64,000 nucleotides of DNA from Tissierella praeacuta DSM 18095 (lineage in GTDB: Bacteria; Bacillota; Clostridia; Tissierellales; Tissierellaceae). The position numbers and the translations under genes are program-made. Within the stretch, counting starts at the first letter, position 1, and each line of letters starts with the position of its first letter. The stretch spans positions 124,001 to 188,000 of the forward strand of contig NZ_FQTY01000001.1 of NCBI RefSeq assembly GCF_900128955.1, read 5' to 3'. Shown here in pieces: positions 8,467-17,387 of the stretch. The notes under the pieces were generated by a model. That model was not told the origin of the DNA. It saw nothing but the letters and a program-made list of their open reading frames with translations, and ran no database searches.

Positions 8467-10911
8467 ATGAATAGGCCTTTTGTGTTTATAACAATTCCAT
8501 TAGCTTTAGGAATAATCATATCTTATTATTTAGAGATTAATAAAATTGTAAGTTTTATTTTACTTGTATTGACCATAGGAATTTATATTTTAAATCTTAT
8601 AATGGAAAAGTCAAATGCTATAACATTATTTTCAATTCTTAGTTTATTAGGTTTAATATTTGGGAGTTATAGTTTAAATAGCAGTATTCTTGAAACAAAA
8701 GTAGATAGAAACATTATGTTAAGTGGTGTTGTTGATGAAATAATTTGCAGTGGTGAAGAACAAGGAAAATATATTGTTAAAGTTAATAAAATATTAGATA
8801 ATTCAATGGATACCAGAGTAAAAGAAAAAATAGTGCTAAAGGTCATAGGGGACAAAAATATTGAATTAGGTGATGAAATAAGTTTTTTAGGTAAAGTAAA
8901 AATTCCACAAAATAATACTAATCCAATGCTTTTTAATTATAGATTAAATTTACTGTCAAACAAAATACATACAATAATGAGTGTAAGGGATTATTCTGTA
9001 ATAAAAATTAAGAAAGAAGGTAAGACTTTTAGATATAAGTTAAAGGCTAATTTTATAGAAAACATAGAAAATTTATTTGATAGTAATCTAAATGTAAATA
9101 ATAGTTCAATGATAAAAAGTATAATATTGGGAGAGTCCTCATATTTGGAAGAAGAGAATTTGGAGAAATATAGAAACCTAGGATTAGCCCATATATTGGC
9201 TGTATCAGGATTACATATAGGAATAATAGCTGGTTTTTTAAATTATATATTATCTCATTTAGGTATAAAAAGAAAATTAAATATAGTTATAACACTTAGT
9301 ATTATTTGGATTTATGGATATCTAATAGGATTTCCACCTTCTTTACTTAGAGCTAATATAATGTTTAGTATAATCTTTTATGGGGAGTCTCTAAGAGAGC
9401 CCTATGATTCTATCAATACTTTGTTCTTTGCAATGTTTATTCTATTAATAGCAAATCCAATTTGGATTTTTAATATTGGATTTCAGCTTTCATTTATGGC
9501 AGCGTTTTCAATAATTTATTTTACACCTAAGATACAAAGAAAATTATACCCCTATAATAACAAAATAGTCTATGGATTATCTGGTATATTAGGAGTTCAG
9601 ATAGGATTATTGCCAGTACAAGCCTATTATTTTAATAAGATATCAATATTAAGTATACTCTCTAATCTAATTATAGTTCCCATGTTATCTTTATCCTTAA
9701 TCCTAGGGGGAATTATGGTATGCTTATTTTATACAATACCAATATTGACTTCTTTAATGGGCTGTATATTAGATTTTATTTTATCAATACAGTTTGAATT
9801 AGTAAATATATTATATAAGCTACCTATTGGTATATTGAAAGTTCCTTCACCAAACATTTTTGAGATTTTTCTATATTATACCTTTTTGCTTATAGTGTTT
9901 AAAATTATAAATATAGATGGATTTAGTTTTAATATTAAAAAATCTATTATATATTATTTGGTTATTTTAATATTATTTAATTTTTTAGTATTGTTTAATG
10001 ATAAATCTATTGATATAAATTTTATAGATGTAGGTCAAGGAGATTCAGTTTTAATTAATACTAAAAGAGGAAGCTACTTAGTAGACACAGGTGGCAATGT
10101 AATGGATTCTTTTGATATAGGAAAAAATATTACACTTCCCTATTTAGAAAAAAATGGTATAAATAAACTTAGGGGTATCTTTATAACTCATTTTGATGAT
10201 GATCATTGTAAGTCATTGCCGCTTTTAATGGAGAATATAGATATAAGTAATATTTTAATATCCTACAAAGACAATGAAAGTCCAGTGTATAATAAAATAA
10301 AGGAAAAAGACATACCTTTAACTATATTAAATGAAAAAGACTTAATATGGTTAGATGACAACACATCTATAGAAGTTTTAAGTCCCAATGAAGATTTAAG
10401 GAAAGCAAAATTAAATCCTAATAATTTATCCTTAGTATTTTTACTTTCATATTATAATAAGAAAATACTATTTACTGGTGATATAGAGAAGGAAGCAGAA
10501 ACTATATTAGCAAATAAACTTAGAGAAAATATTGATATAATAAAAGTACCTCATCACGGAAGCAATACTTCCTCTACAGAAGAATTTTTAAATAATATAA
10601 GACCAACAATAGGAGTTATTTCAGTTGGAAGAAATAATTTTTATGGACATCCAAAGGAAGAAGTTCTAGATAGATATAATAAATTAGGTACTAGATTATA
10701 TAGAACAGATAATATGGGATTGATTACAGTAAAATTAAATAAAGAAAAAATGGATATTATACCATTTATACGTGATAAATTTGAATTAATGGTTTTGTTA
10801 AAAGAAAATTTAATGGATATTATTTTATATATAGTATATTATTTAATAGCTTATATTTTAATAAAGATTTATTTACATCTAGAAGAGGGGTTGGCAGTTA
10901 ATGAATTATAG
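8467..10911 (+). CDS. comEC: ComEC/Rec2 DNA-uptake channel protein
   Basis: Polytopic membrane protein thought to carry single-stranded DNA across the membrane during natural transformation. Residues 1-200 hold N-terminal helices and the soluble OB-like domain. The Competence domain follows with many hydrophobic helices (for example LAVSGLHIGIIAGFLN). A metallo-beta-lactamase-like domain starts at DVGQGD (about residue 521), with its metal motif HFDDDH at 575-580. The length of 814 residues is typical. It has an extra hydrophobic C-terminal segment at about residues 784-805, which is unusual. It overlaps holA by 11 bases, the usual clostridial pairing. No comEA is nearby. Confidence 0.93.
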   Translation: MNRPFVFITIPLALGIIISYYLEINKIVSFILLVLTIGIYILNLIMEKSNAITLFSILSLLGLIFGSYSLNSSILETKVDRNIMLSGVVDEIICSGEEQGKYIVKVNKILDNSMDTRVKEKIVLKVIGDKNIELGDEISFLGKVKIPQNNTNPMLFNYRLNLLSNKIHTIMSVRDYSVIKIKKEGKTFRYKLKANFIENIENLFDSNLNVNNSSMIKSIILGESSYLEEENLEKYRNLGLAHILAVSGLHIGIIAGFLNYILSHLGIKRKLNIVITLSIIWIYGYLIGFPPSLLRANIMFSIIFYGESLREPYDSINTLFFAMFILLIANPIWIFNIGFQLSFMAAFSIIYFTPKIQRKLYPYNNKIVYGLSGILGVQIGLLPVQAYYFNKISILSILSNLIIVPMLSLSLILGGIMVCLFYTIPILTSLMGCILDFILSIQFELVNILYKLPIGILKVPSPNIFEIFLYYTFLLIVFKIINIDGFSFNIKKSIIYYLVILILFNFLVLFNDKSIDINFIDVGQGDSVLINTKRGSYLVDTGGNVMDSFDIGKNITLPYLEKNGINKLRGIFITHFDDDHCKSLPLLMENIDISNILISYKDNESPVYNKIKEKDIPLTILNEKDLIWLDDNTSIEVLSPNEDLRKAKLNPNNLSLVFLLSYYNKKILFTGDIEKEAETILANKLRENIDIIKVPHHGSNTSSTEEFLNNIRPTIGVISVGRNNFYGHPKEEVLDRYNKLGTRLYRTDNMGLITVKLNKEKMDIIPFIRDKFELMVLLKENLMDIILYIVYYLIAYILIKIYLHLEEGLAVNEL

Positions 10912-11932
10912 CGAATTTATGAAGAGCATAAATAAGGAGAGTCTATTATCTGTATATTTATTTGTAGGAGCAGAGGAATATCTTATGAATGAGGCAATAG
11001 AATCTTTAAAGGAAAGGTATATTGATGAATCTTTAGAAGCATTAAACTATATGATAATAGATGGTAAGGAAATGAAATTTGACAATATTTTAAATGCATG
11101 TGAAACACTACCATTTATGTCATCTAAGAAATTAGTTGTTATAAGAGATATCAGTGAAATTATAGAAAATGAAGGTGATGATTTAGAAGGAAAGCTTAGC
11201 TCATATGTAGAAAAACTAGATAGCTACCTTTGCTTAATTATAATGGATAGATCTAATAAACTTAAAAAAACAAGTAAATTGTATAAGGGGATTAATAGAT
11301 TAAATGGGATAGTAGAATTTAATAAGCTAAAAGGAAAAGAACTAAACATATGGGTAGAAAATAGATTAAAGAATTATAAAAAAAGAATATCTAATGCAAA
11401 TTTAAACTATTTTATTCAGGAAACAGGATATAGTGATTATACTAGCATTAAAACTCTTTATGACTTAGAAAATGAATTATTAAAATTAATTAACTATGTA
11501 TCTAATAATGAAATTGTAAAAGAGGATATAGATATGGTTTTAGCTAAGACATTAGATACTAATATATTTAATTTGCTTGCTAGTATAAATAAGAAGGATA
11601 GTGACTCAGCTTTAAAGGTATTTAATGAAATGTATATATCAAACGAGCCAGTTCAAAGGATACTTTCTATGATAATAAGGCAATTAAGATTAATGTTAGG
11701 ATATAAATTATATAGGGAAAAAGGATACTCTGAGGGAGAAACTCAAGAAAAATTACAAGTAAAACCTTATGAATTCAAAAAAATATCTAAAGAATCCTAT
11801 AACTTTACTGAAAAACAACTTGAGAAAATCTTGAATTACATTTTAGAGCTAGATATAAAACAAAAGACTAGTTCTCATGATGAAAAACTAGCCCTTGAAA
11901 TGTTAATTATTAAACTAGCTTATTTGACATAA
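10901..11932 (+). CDS. holA: DNA polymerase III delta subunit
   Basis: Subunit of the clamp loader that opens the beta sliding clamp during replication. The 343-residue protein begins with the delta N-terminal domain (VYLFVGAEEYLMNEAI). It continues with an AAA-like lid region and the C-terminal collar helices, including the conserved QRILSMIIRQLRLMLG segment. The start codon lies within the last codons of comEC, implying translational coupling. A bidirectional terminator follows the stop codon directly. Confidence 0.92.
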   Translation: MNYSEFMKSINKESLLSVYLFVGAEEYLMNEAIESLKERYIDESLEALNYMIIDGKEMKFDNILNACETLPFMSSKKLVVIRDISEIIENEGDDLEGKLSSYVEKLDSYLCLIIMDRSNKLKKTSKLYKGINRLNGIVEFNKLKGKELNIWVENRLKNYKKRISNANLNYFIQETGYSDYTSIKTLYDLENELLKLINYVSNNEIVKEDIDMVLAKTLDTNIFNLLASINKKDSDSALKVFNEMYISNEPVQRILSMIIRQLRLMLGYKLYREKGYSEGETQEKLQVKPYEFKKISKESYNFTEKQLEKILNYILELDIKQKTSSHDEKLALEMLIIKLAYLT

Positions 11933-11933
11933 A

Positions 11934-11957
11934 AAAACTTCGGCCTCCCGAAGTTTT
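11934..11957. terminator. Bidirectional terminator between holA and rpsT
   Basis: Perfect stem AAAACTTCGG / CCGAAGTTTT with loop CCTC. A-runs and T-runs flank both arms, so it can stop transcription from holA (+) and from rpsT (-). Confidence 0.9.
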
Positions 11958-11968
11958 ATCTACTTTAA

Positions 11969-12232
11969 TTACATTGCATTATTTAATTTCTTCGTTAAGC
12001 GGCTAACTTTTCTAGATGCGTTATTCATATGAATAACATTCTTATGAGCAGCTTTCTTTAATTTCTTATCAATAGCCTTAAGTAATACTTTTGCCTCATC
12101 GAAATTTCCGTTATCAATAGCTTTATCAAATTTTTTAATATATGTTTTAATTTCAGATTTTCTAGCTTTATTTATAGCTGTTCTTTTCTCTGTAATAAGA
12201 ATTCTTTTTTTAGCAGATTTAATATTTGCCAA
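11969..12232 (-). CDS. rpsT: 30S ribosomal protein S20
   Basis: Small-subunit primary binding protein of 87 residues, very rich in lysine, matching bS20 throughout (MANIKSAKKRI at the start, KNVIHMNNASRKVSRL near the end). The start is TTG at 12232, chosen because AGAGGAGGTGAAACTA precedes it and the product then begins exactly like other S20 proteins. The upstream in-frame extension to 12292 is not supported. It is transcribed alone, divergent from gpr, as in Bacillus and clostridia. Confidence 0.96.
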   Translation of the reverse strand: MANIKSAKKRILITEKRTAINKARKSEIKTYIKKFDKAIDNGNFDEAKVLLKAIDKKLKKAAHKNVIHMNNASRKVSRLTKKLNNAM

Positions 12233-12388
12233 TAGTTTCACCTCCTCTAATCTAACAAAAAACATTTTATCACGAAGAACTATAAAATGCAAGGATATTT
12301 AACATTATAATGGATAAAATTATAATAAAAGCTTTTATTGAAGCATTAAAATATTTAAGGAAACTTTTATCAAGAGAGGAGAATTAAA

Positions 12389-13363
12389 TTGTATCAAATT
12401 CGTACTGATCTAGCTATAGAAAACAGAGAAATATATAAAAATGAAAGGAATAAAGATTCTAGAGGTATCAATGTAGAAAAAGAAGAAAATGAATCTTATA
12501 TAGTTACAAGGATAAAAGTATTAAATAAAGAAGGTAGTGAAAATTTAAATAGGCCAATAGGAAATTATATAACCATTGATGTGCCTAAACTAAATAAATC
12601 AGATGAAGATTTAAAGGACGAAATATCCCAAGTGGTAGCTAAAGAAATAAAAGGTTTAGGTAAGAACAAGGAAGATAGCAAAATTTTAATTGTAGGACTA
12701 GGAAATTGGAATATTACTCCAGATGCTCTAGGACCAAAGGTTGTAGAAAGAGTTTTAGTTACTAGACAATTTTTTGTTAATTATAATAAGGAAATAGATG
12801 AAACTGTTGCTAATGTCGCAGCGTTATCTCCAGGAGTTATGGGGATAACAGGTATAGAAACAGGGGAGATAATAAAAGGAGTAGTGGAAAAAGTTAAGCC
12901 GGATTTAGTAATAGCTGTAGATGCTTTAGCTTCAAGAAAAATGGATAGAGTGTCTACTACAATACAAATATCTGATACAGGAATAAACCCTGGATCAGGT
13001 GTAGGAAATAATAGAATGGAATTTAATGAAAATACTCTTGGAGTTCCAGTAATTGCAATAGGGATACCAACTGTTGTAGATGCAGCTACTATTGTAAATG
13101 ATACCTTGGATTTAGTAATAGATTCATTAAAATCTGAATCTAAGGAGGGATCAGATTTTTATAATTTATTATCAAAAGTATCATCTGAAGAAAAATATTC
13201 TTTAATTCAAGACGTATTAAATCCTTATATGAAAAATGTAGTGGTGACGCCTACTGATATTGACGCATTAGTTGACGATTTATCCATAATAGTAGCGAAT
13301 GGTTTAAACATTGCCCTACATCCAGGAATAGATTTAAAAGATGTAAATAGATATATCAGATAA
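12389..13363 (+). CDS. gpr: Germination protease GPR
   Basis: Spore-specific aspartic-type endopeptidase that degrades small acid-soluble spore proteins during germination. It is made in the forespore as a zymogen and self-processes. The protein begins YQIRTDLAIE, followed by a pro-region with RGINVEKEE. The conserved core VGLGNWNITPDALGP and VIAVDALASRK is intact, and the length of 324 residues fits the family. The start is TTG at 12389 behind AGAGAGGAG. It is followed by spoIIP, the same order as in Bacillus. Forespore (sigma F/G) control is expected from the family, but I could not pick a convincing promoter. Confidence 0.95.
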   Translation: MYQIRTDLAIENREIYKNERNKDSRGINVEKEENESYIVTRIKVLNKEGSENLNRPIGNYITIDVPKLNKSDEDLKDEISQVVAKEIKGLGKNKEDSKILIVGLGNWNITPDALGPKVVERVLVTRQFFVNYNKEIDETVANVAALSPGVMGITGIETGEIIKGVVEKVKPDLVIAVDALASRKMDRVSTTIQISDTGINPGSGVGNNRMEFNENTLGVPVIAIGIPTVVDAATIVNDTLDLVIDSLKSESKEGSDFYNLLSKVSSEEKYSLIQDVLNPYMKNVVVTPTDIDALVDDLSIIVANGLNIALHPGIDLKDVNRYIR

Positions 13364-13373
13364 ATAAATTTTA

Positions 13374-13402
13374 GTATATTTGCTCCCCAATGAGAATATA
13401 AT
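13374..13402 (+). promoter_or_regulatory. Candidate sigma-E promoter for spoIIP
   Basis: GTATATT at 13374-13380 resembles a sigma-E -35 box. It is followed after 14 bases by AATATAAT at 13395-13402, close to the CATACAAT-type -10. It sits 35 bases upstream of the spoIIP start. Bacillus spoIIP is sigma-E dependent, which supports the reading. The match is by eye in AT-rich DNA. Confidence 0.4.
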
Positions 13403-13436
13403 TTTTGTATTGAAAGTATATTAGGGAGTGTTCAAC

Positions 13437-14486
13437 ATGAGAAAATCTAGAAAATCTGATTATATTATTTTGGCATTGCTATGTTTAATAATTTTAAATA
13501 TTGGTGCAATAGGTATTGGATTATATTCATCAAAATTGCATAATGTAAATAAAAAAGAATTTAAGATAACTAATATCCCATTTGAAAAAGTAAAAAATAT
13601 GCTAAATATAAATATGGAAATAAGAAAAACTATAAATTCTTTTTTTCCCATGACAAAAAAATTAGATAATAAGAGAAATTCCATGGAAGAAAGGATTTCG
13701 TTGCCAGAGAATGAAGAATACAATTCGGAAAATGATATAATCATAGAGAACTTACATGAATATGAGTCATTAATAATAGTTAAAGATTCAAATGAATTAA
13801 ATACAATAGATAGTATTCCAGAACCTTTGACTGCTAAGAAGTTTAAGATAGATAAAGAAAAGCCCTATATTTTAATATATCATACACACGCGACAGAGGC
13901 TTATTTGATGGCAAAGTCTAATAATTATAGAAGTCAAGATAAAAAAAATAATATGATAAGTATAGGTAATACAATAGCAACTGTTTTAGAAGCTAATGGT
14001 CATAAAGTAGATCATGTTGAAACTGTTCATGATTTACCTTCATATAATAAATCTTATTCTAGGAGCCTCAATACAATAAAAAACAAAATGGCAGAGTCTA
14101 GTAATATAAAGGTGTTATTGGATATACATAGAGATGCCATTGTAGATGAAAGCCCTAATATGGAAACTGTAAAAGCAAAATCTAAAACTGATATAGGAGG
14201 TAAATCGGTTGCTACTTTTTCTTTAGTAGTAGGTCCGGATTCTGTTAATAAGGAGCAAGTACTAGGATTTGCTAAGTATGTGAAAGCTGTTTCTGATACC
14301 TTATATCCCGGATTATGTAGAGGTATATTAATAAAACCTAGAGGAAAGTATAATCAATATTTATCAGACTATTCAGCATTAATAGAAGTAGGATATAATT
14401 TTAATACAATAGAGGAAGCAAATGAGGGAGCCAAATTAGTTGGAGAGGTTTTGTCTATGGTAATGAGTGGATTGCTAGAAGAATAG
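13437..14486 (+). CDS. spoIIP: Stage II sporulation protein P (cell-wall amidase/endopeptidase)
   Basis: Membrane-anchored peptidoglycan hydrolase of the SpoIID-SpoIIM-SpoIIP engulfment machine. Residues 1-30 contain a short basic N-terminus and one membrane helix. The C-terminal domain is amidase_3-like and shows YHTHATEAYL, LLDIHRDA and the late ALIEVGYNFNT segment, which carry the zinc and catalytic residues of this family. The ATG at 13437 is chosen because AGGGAGTG lies at good spacing; the GTG at 13428 overlaps that ribosome site. It follows gpr after 73 bases with a possible sigma-E promoter between. Confidence 0.93.
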   Translation: MRKSRKSDYIILALLCLIILNIGAIGIGLYSSKLHNVNKKEFKITNIPFEKVKNMLNINMEIRKTINSFFPMTKKLDNKRNSMEERISLPENEEYNSENDIIIENLHEYESLIIVKDSNELNTIDSIPEPLTAKKFKIDKEKPYILIYHTHATEAYLMAKSNNYRSQDKKNNMISIGNTIATVLEANGHKVDHVETVHDLPSYNKSYSRSLNTIKNKMAESSNIKVLLDIHRDAIVDESPNMETVKAKSKTDIGGKSVATFSLVVGPDSVNKEQVLGFAKYVKAVSDTLYPGLCRGILIKPRGKYNQYLSDYSALIEVGYNFNTIEEANEGAKLVGEVLSMVMSGLLEE

Positions 14487-14554
14487 TCTTTTATAATTTT
14501 TACAAATCTGATATAATGTAAATTACTTAAGATAGCACTGGGAGGGAATACTTA

Positions 14555-15100
14555 ATGGAAGAAAACAATAAAGATGTAAAAAATGAAACTATAGAATGGA
14601 TTAAGAGTATTGTAACAGCTGTGGTTATTGCAATTTTAATTAAAGCTTTTATTTTTAATACTACTTATGTATTAGGTAATTCCATGTATCCTACTTTACA
14701 TGAAAAAGATAGACTTTTTGCAAATAAAGTTTCTTTATATTTCAAAGGACCATCAAGAGGAGATGTAATAGTTCTCAAAGCACCAGATGACCCAGTTAAG
14801 GATTATATAAAAAGAGTAATAGGTATAGAGGGTGATTTAGTAGAGATTAAAGACGGTAAGGTATATGTTAATGGTTCTCTGTTAAATGAACCATACTTAG
14901 TTAATGATTCATATACCCACATATATGATGAAGATACTTGGAAAGTTCCAAAGGGACAGGTTTTTGTTTTAGGCGATAATAGAGCCGAAGGAGCTTCTAA
15001 GGATAGTCGTTATTTTGGATGTGTATCAGTTAAATCTATTAAAGGAATTACAGGATTTAGATATTTTCCAGTAGATAATAGATTTGGAAAAATTAATTAA
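14555..15100 (+). CDS. lepB: Signal peptidase I
   Basis: Membrane protease that removes signal peptides from secreted proteins. It has one N-terminal membrane helix (about residues 16-34). The catalytic serine is Ser43 in GNSMYPTL and the general-base lysine is Lys86 in DYIKRVIG. The conserved GDNRAEGASKDSR box near the C-terminus is present. The length of 181 residues is normal for a Gram-positive SipS-type enzyme. It has its own good ribosome site, GGGAGGG, and lies in the spoIIP-lepA interval. Confidence 0.95.
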   Translation: MEENNKDVKNETIEWIKSIVTAVVIAILIKAFIFNTTYVLGNSMYPTLHEKDRLFANKVSLYFKGPSRGDVIVLKAPDDPVKDYIKRVIGIEGDLVEIKDGKVYVNGSLLNEPYLVNDSYTHIYDEDTWKVPKGQVFVLGDNRAEGASKDSRYFGCVSVKSIKGITGFRYFPVDNRFGKIN

Positions 15101-15149
15101 GTTTTGCATAATATATGCAGAAATTGGATAATCTAATCTGGGTGATAAT

Positions 15150-15449
15150 ATGGAAACTAGGTTAGAAAGAAATAAAAGATTGAGAAAAGAAATTCGAAGA
15201 AAAAGAGTAAAAAGATTTTATATTTTAATTTTAATTTTATTTTTAATATTAGGCATAGAAATTGTAAATCAAAACATTATAGAATTAAATTGTTTAGATA
15301 ATCCAAATATTTTTAGAGTTAATATTAGTGCAAGGAGATTAGATGTTTTGGGAGAATCCTATATAATAGATTTGTCTCTTTTGAAAAAAATTATTAAAAG
15401 ACCAGTTTCTGGTCTTTTAGTTTTACATAATAGTAAATTTCTGCTATAA
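15150..15449 (+). CDS. Small basic single-span membrane protein, unknown function
   Basis: Protein of 99 residues: a highly basic N-terminus (ERNKRLRKEIRRKRVKR), one hydrophobic helix around residues 24-45, then about 50 extracytoplasmic residues with one cysteine. It occupies the place held by yqxA in Bacillus, between spoIIP and lepA, but I see no clear similarity to YqxA. GGGTGATAAT precedes the ATG. The last 18 codons contain a terminator hairpin and the lepA promoter, so the end of the gene is doubly used. I do not recognise the family. Confidence 0.65.
   Translation: METRLERNKRLRKEIRRKRVKRFYILILILFLILGIEIVNQNIIELNCLDNPNIFRVNISARRLDVLGESYIIDLSLLKKIIKRPVSGLLVLHNSKFLL
15396..15424 (+). 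terminator. Intrinsic terminator inside the 3' end of the small membrane gene
   Basis: Perfect stem AAAAGACCAG / CTGGTCTTTT with a TTT loop, followed by AGTTTT. It lies within the coding frame that ends at 15449 and just before the lepA promoter. Confidence 0.65.
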
Positions 15450-15450
15450 T
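15422..15450 (+). promoter_or_regulatory. Sigma-A type promoter for lepA
   Basis: TTTACA at 15422-15427, exactly 17 bases, then TATAAT at 15445-15450. It is 40 bases upstream of the lepA start and overlaps the stop codon of the preceding small gene. Confidence 0.7.
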
Positions 15451-15489
15451 TGTCTAGAGTTATCTTGAAACTTCATAAGGAGGAAAAAT

Positions 15490-17301
15490 ATGCAAAGAAT
15501 TAAACAAGAAAATATTAGAAATTTTTCGATTATTGCCCATATTGACCATGGAAAATCTACTTTGGCAGATAGATTAATAGAGAGAACGGGAATGTTGACT
15601 TCAAGAGAAATGCAAAATCAAGTTTTAGATAATATGGACTTGGAAAGAGAGAGAGGTATAACAATAAAGTTAAAGGCTGTAAGATTGGTTTACAATGCTA
15701 AAGATGGAGAAGAATACATATTAAATCTCATAGATACTCCGGGACATGTGGACTTTAACTATGAAGTCTCAAGGTCCCTAGCTGCATGTGAAGGAGCAAT
15801 ACTTGTAATAGATGCTACTCAAGGAATAGAAGCACAGACTTTAGCTAATGTATATTTAGCATTAGATCAAGACTTAGAAATATTACCTGTAATAAATAAA
15901 ATAGATTTACCAAGTGCAAGACCAGATGAAGTAAAAAAAGAAGTCGAAGATATTATTGGAATAGACTGTGAGGAAGCACCACTTATATCAGCAAAGGAAG
16001 GTTTAAATATTGAAGATGTATTGGAAAACATAGTAAAGAATGTACCTGCTCCTAAGGGAGATCCAAAGGCACCTTTAAAGGCATTAATATTTGATTCTTA
16101 TTATGATAGTTATAAAGGTGTTGTTTGCTATATAAGAGTATTTGAAGGTACAATAAAACCTGGTATGAACATAAAAATGATGTCTACAGGAAAAACCTAT
16201 GAAGTAGTAGAAGTTGGTGTAAATACTTCAAAGCATATATCACTGGATAAATTGGAACCAGGAGAAGTAGGATTTGTAACTGCTAGTATTAAAAATGTAA
16301 AAGATGCAAGGGTTGGAGATACCATAACTGATGATGATAATCCTACTGAGAAGGCTTTGCCTGGATATAAAAAGGTTATTCCTATGGTTTATTGTGGTAT
16401 TTATCCAGCAGAAGGTGAAGATTTTAATACAGTAAGAGAAGCCTTAGAGAAATTGCAAGTAAATGATGCAGCCTTAGATTTTGAGCCTGAAACTTCTGCT
16501 GCATTAGGATTTGGATTCAGATGTGGTTTTTTGGGACTTTTACACATGGAAATTATTCAAGAAAGATTAGAAAGGGAATTTGACTTAAACATAATAACTA
16601 CAGCACCTTCAGTTATATATAAAGTAACAAAAACTACTGGAGAAGTCCTTCATATACAAAATCCTTCCAATCTTCCTCCCACTACAGAGATAGAGTATAT
16701 GGAAGAGCCTATTGTAACTGCAAATATTATGACACCTACAGATTATGTTGGTACCATAATGGAGCTTTGTCAAAACAAAAGGGGTACTTTCTTAAATATG
16801 GAGTATTTAGAGGAAAAGAGAGTTGTATTACATTATGAACTACCTTTAAATGAAGTTATTTATGATTTTTTTGACGCACTTAAATCAAAAACGAGAGGAT
16901 ATGCTTCCTTAGATTATGATTTAAAGGGATATCAGCAATCAGAGCTGGTAAAAATGGATATATTAATTAATGGAGAATTGGTAGATGCATTCTCTTTAAT
17001 TGTACACGAGGAAAAAGCATATGAAAGAGGAAGAACTATAGCAGAAAGATTAGTAGATGTAATACCAAGGCATCAATTTGCAGTACCTATACAGGCTGCT
17101 ATTGGTTCTAAGATAATAGCTAGGGAGACAATAAGGGCTCTTAGGAAAGACGTACTTGCCAAATGTTATGGTGGAGATATTTCAAGAAAGAAAAAGTTAT
17201 TAGAAAAGCAAAAAGAGGGTAAAAAACGAATGAGACAAATTGGTTCAGTAGAGGTTCCACAGGAAGCTTTCCTAACAGTATTGAAATACGATGAAAAATA
17301 A
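15490..17301 (+). CDS. lepA: Elongation factor 4 (LepA), ribosome-associated GTPase
   Basis: Translational GTPase related to EF-G, implicated in ribosome back-translocation and 30S assembly. G motifs are intact: AHIDHGKST (P-loop), [14 protein letters not shown] and NKIDLP. Domains II, III and V follow, with the LepA-specific C-terminal domain ending [17 protein letters not shown]. The length of 603 residues is standard. AAGGAGG precedes the ATG. It has its own promoter, and a terminator follows it before hemW. Confidence 0.97.
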   Translation: MQRIKQENIRNFSIIAHIDHGKSTLADRLIERTGMLTSREMQNQVLDNMDLERERGITIKLKAVRLVYNAKDGEEYILNLIDTPGHVDFNYEVSRSLAACEGAILVIDATQGIEAQTLANVYLALDQDLEILPVINKIDLPSARPDEVKKEVEDIIGIDCEEAPLISAKEGLNIEDVLENIVKNVPAPKGDPKAPLKALIFDSYYDSYKGVVCYIRVFEGTIKPGMNIKMMSTGKTYEVVEVGVNTSKHISLDKLEPGEVGFVTASIKNVKDARVGDTITDDDNPTEKALPGYKKVIPMVYCGIYPAEGEDFNTVREALEKLQVNDAALDFEPETSAALGFGFRCGFLGLLHMEIIQERLEREFDLNIITTAPSVIYKVTKTTGEVLHIQNPSNLPPTTEIEYMEEPIVTANIMTPTDYVGTIMELCQNKRGTFLNMEYLEEKRVVLHYELPLNEVIYDFFDALKSKTRGYASLDYDLKGYQQSELVKMDILINGELVDAFSLIVHEEKAYERGRTIAERLVDVIPRHQFAVPIQAAIGSKIIARETIRALRKDVLAKCYGGDISRKKKLLEKQKEGKKRMRQIGSVEVPQEAFLTVLKYDEK

Positions 17302-17344
17302 TTTGCTTATAAATGACATATCTGTTATTTATATAAAACTGTAG

Positions 17345-17376
17345 GGAACGACCACTAAGTCGTTCCTATTTTGTTT
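17345..17376 (+). terminator. Intrinsic terminator after lepA
   Basis: Stem GGAACGAC / GTCGTTCC with loop CACTAA, followed by TATTTTGTTT. The hemW Shine-Dalgarno follows immediately, so hemW is either read through or has an unrecognised promoter. Confidence 0.8.
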
Positions 17377-17387
17377 GGAGGAATAAA

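Noticed and set aside
11969-12292. Extended N-terminus for S20 (107 residues)
   Set aside because: The added residues cover the ribosome site and the normal S20 start; TTG 12232 fits family length exactly.
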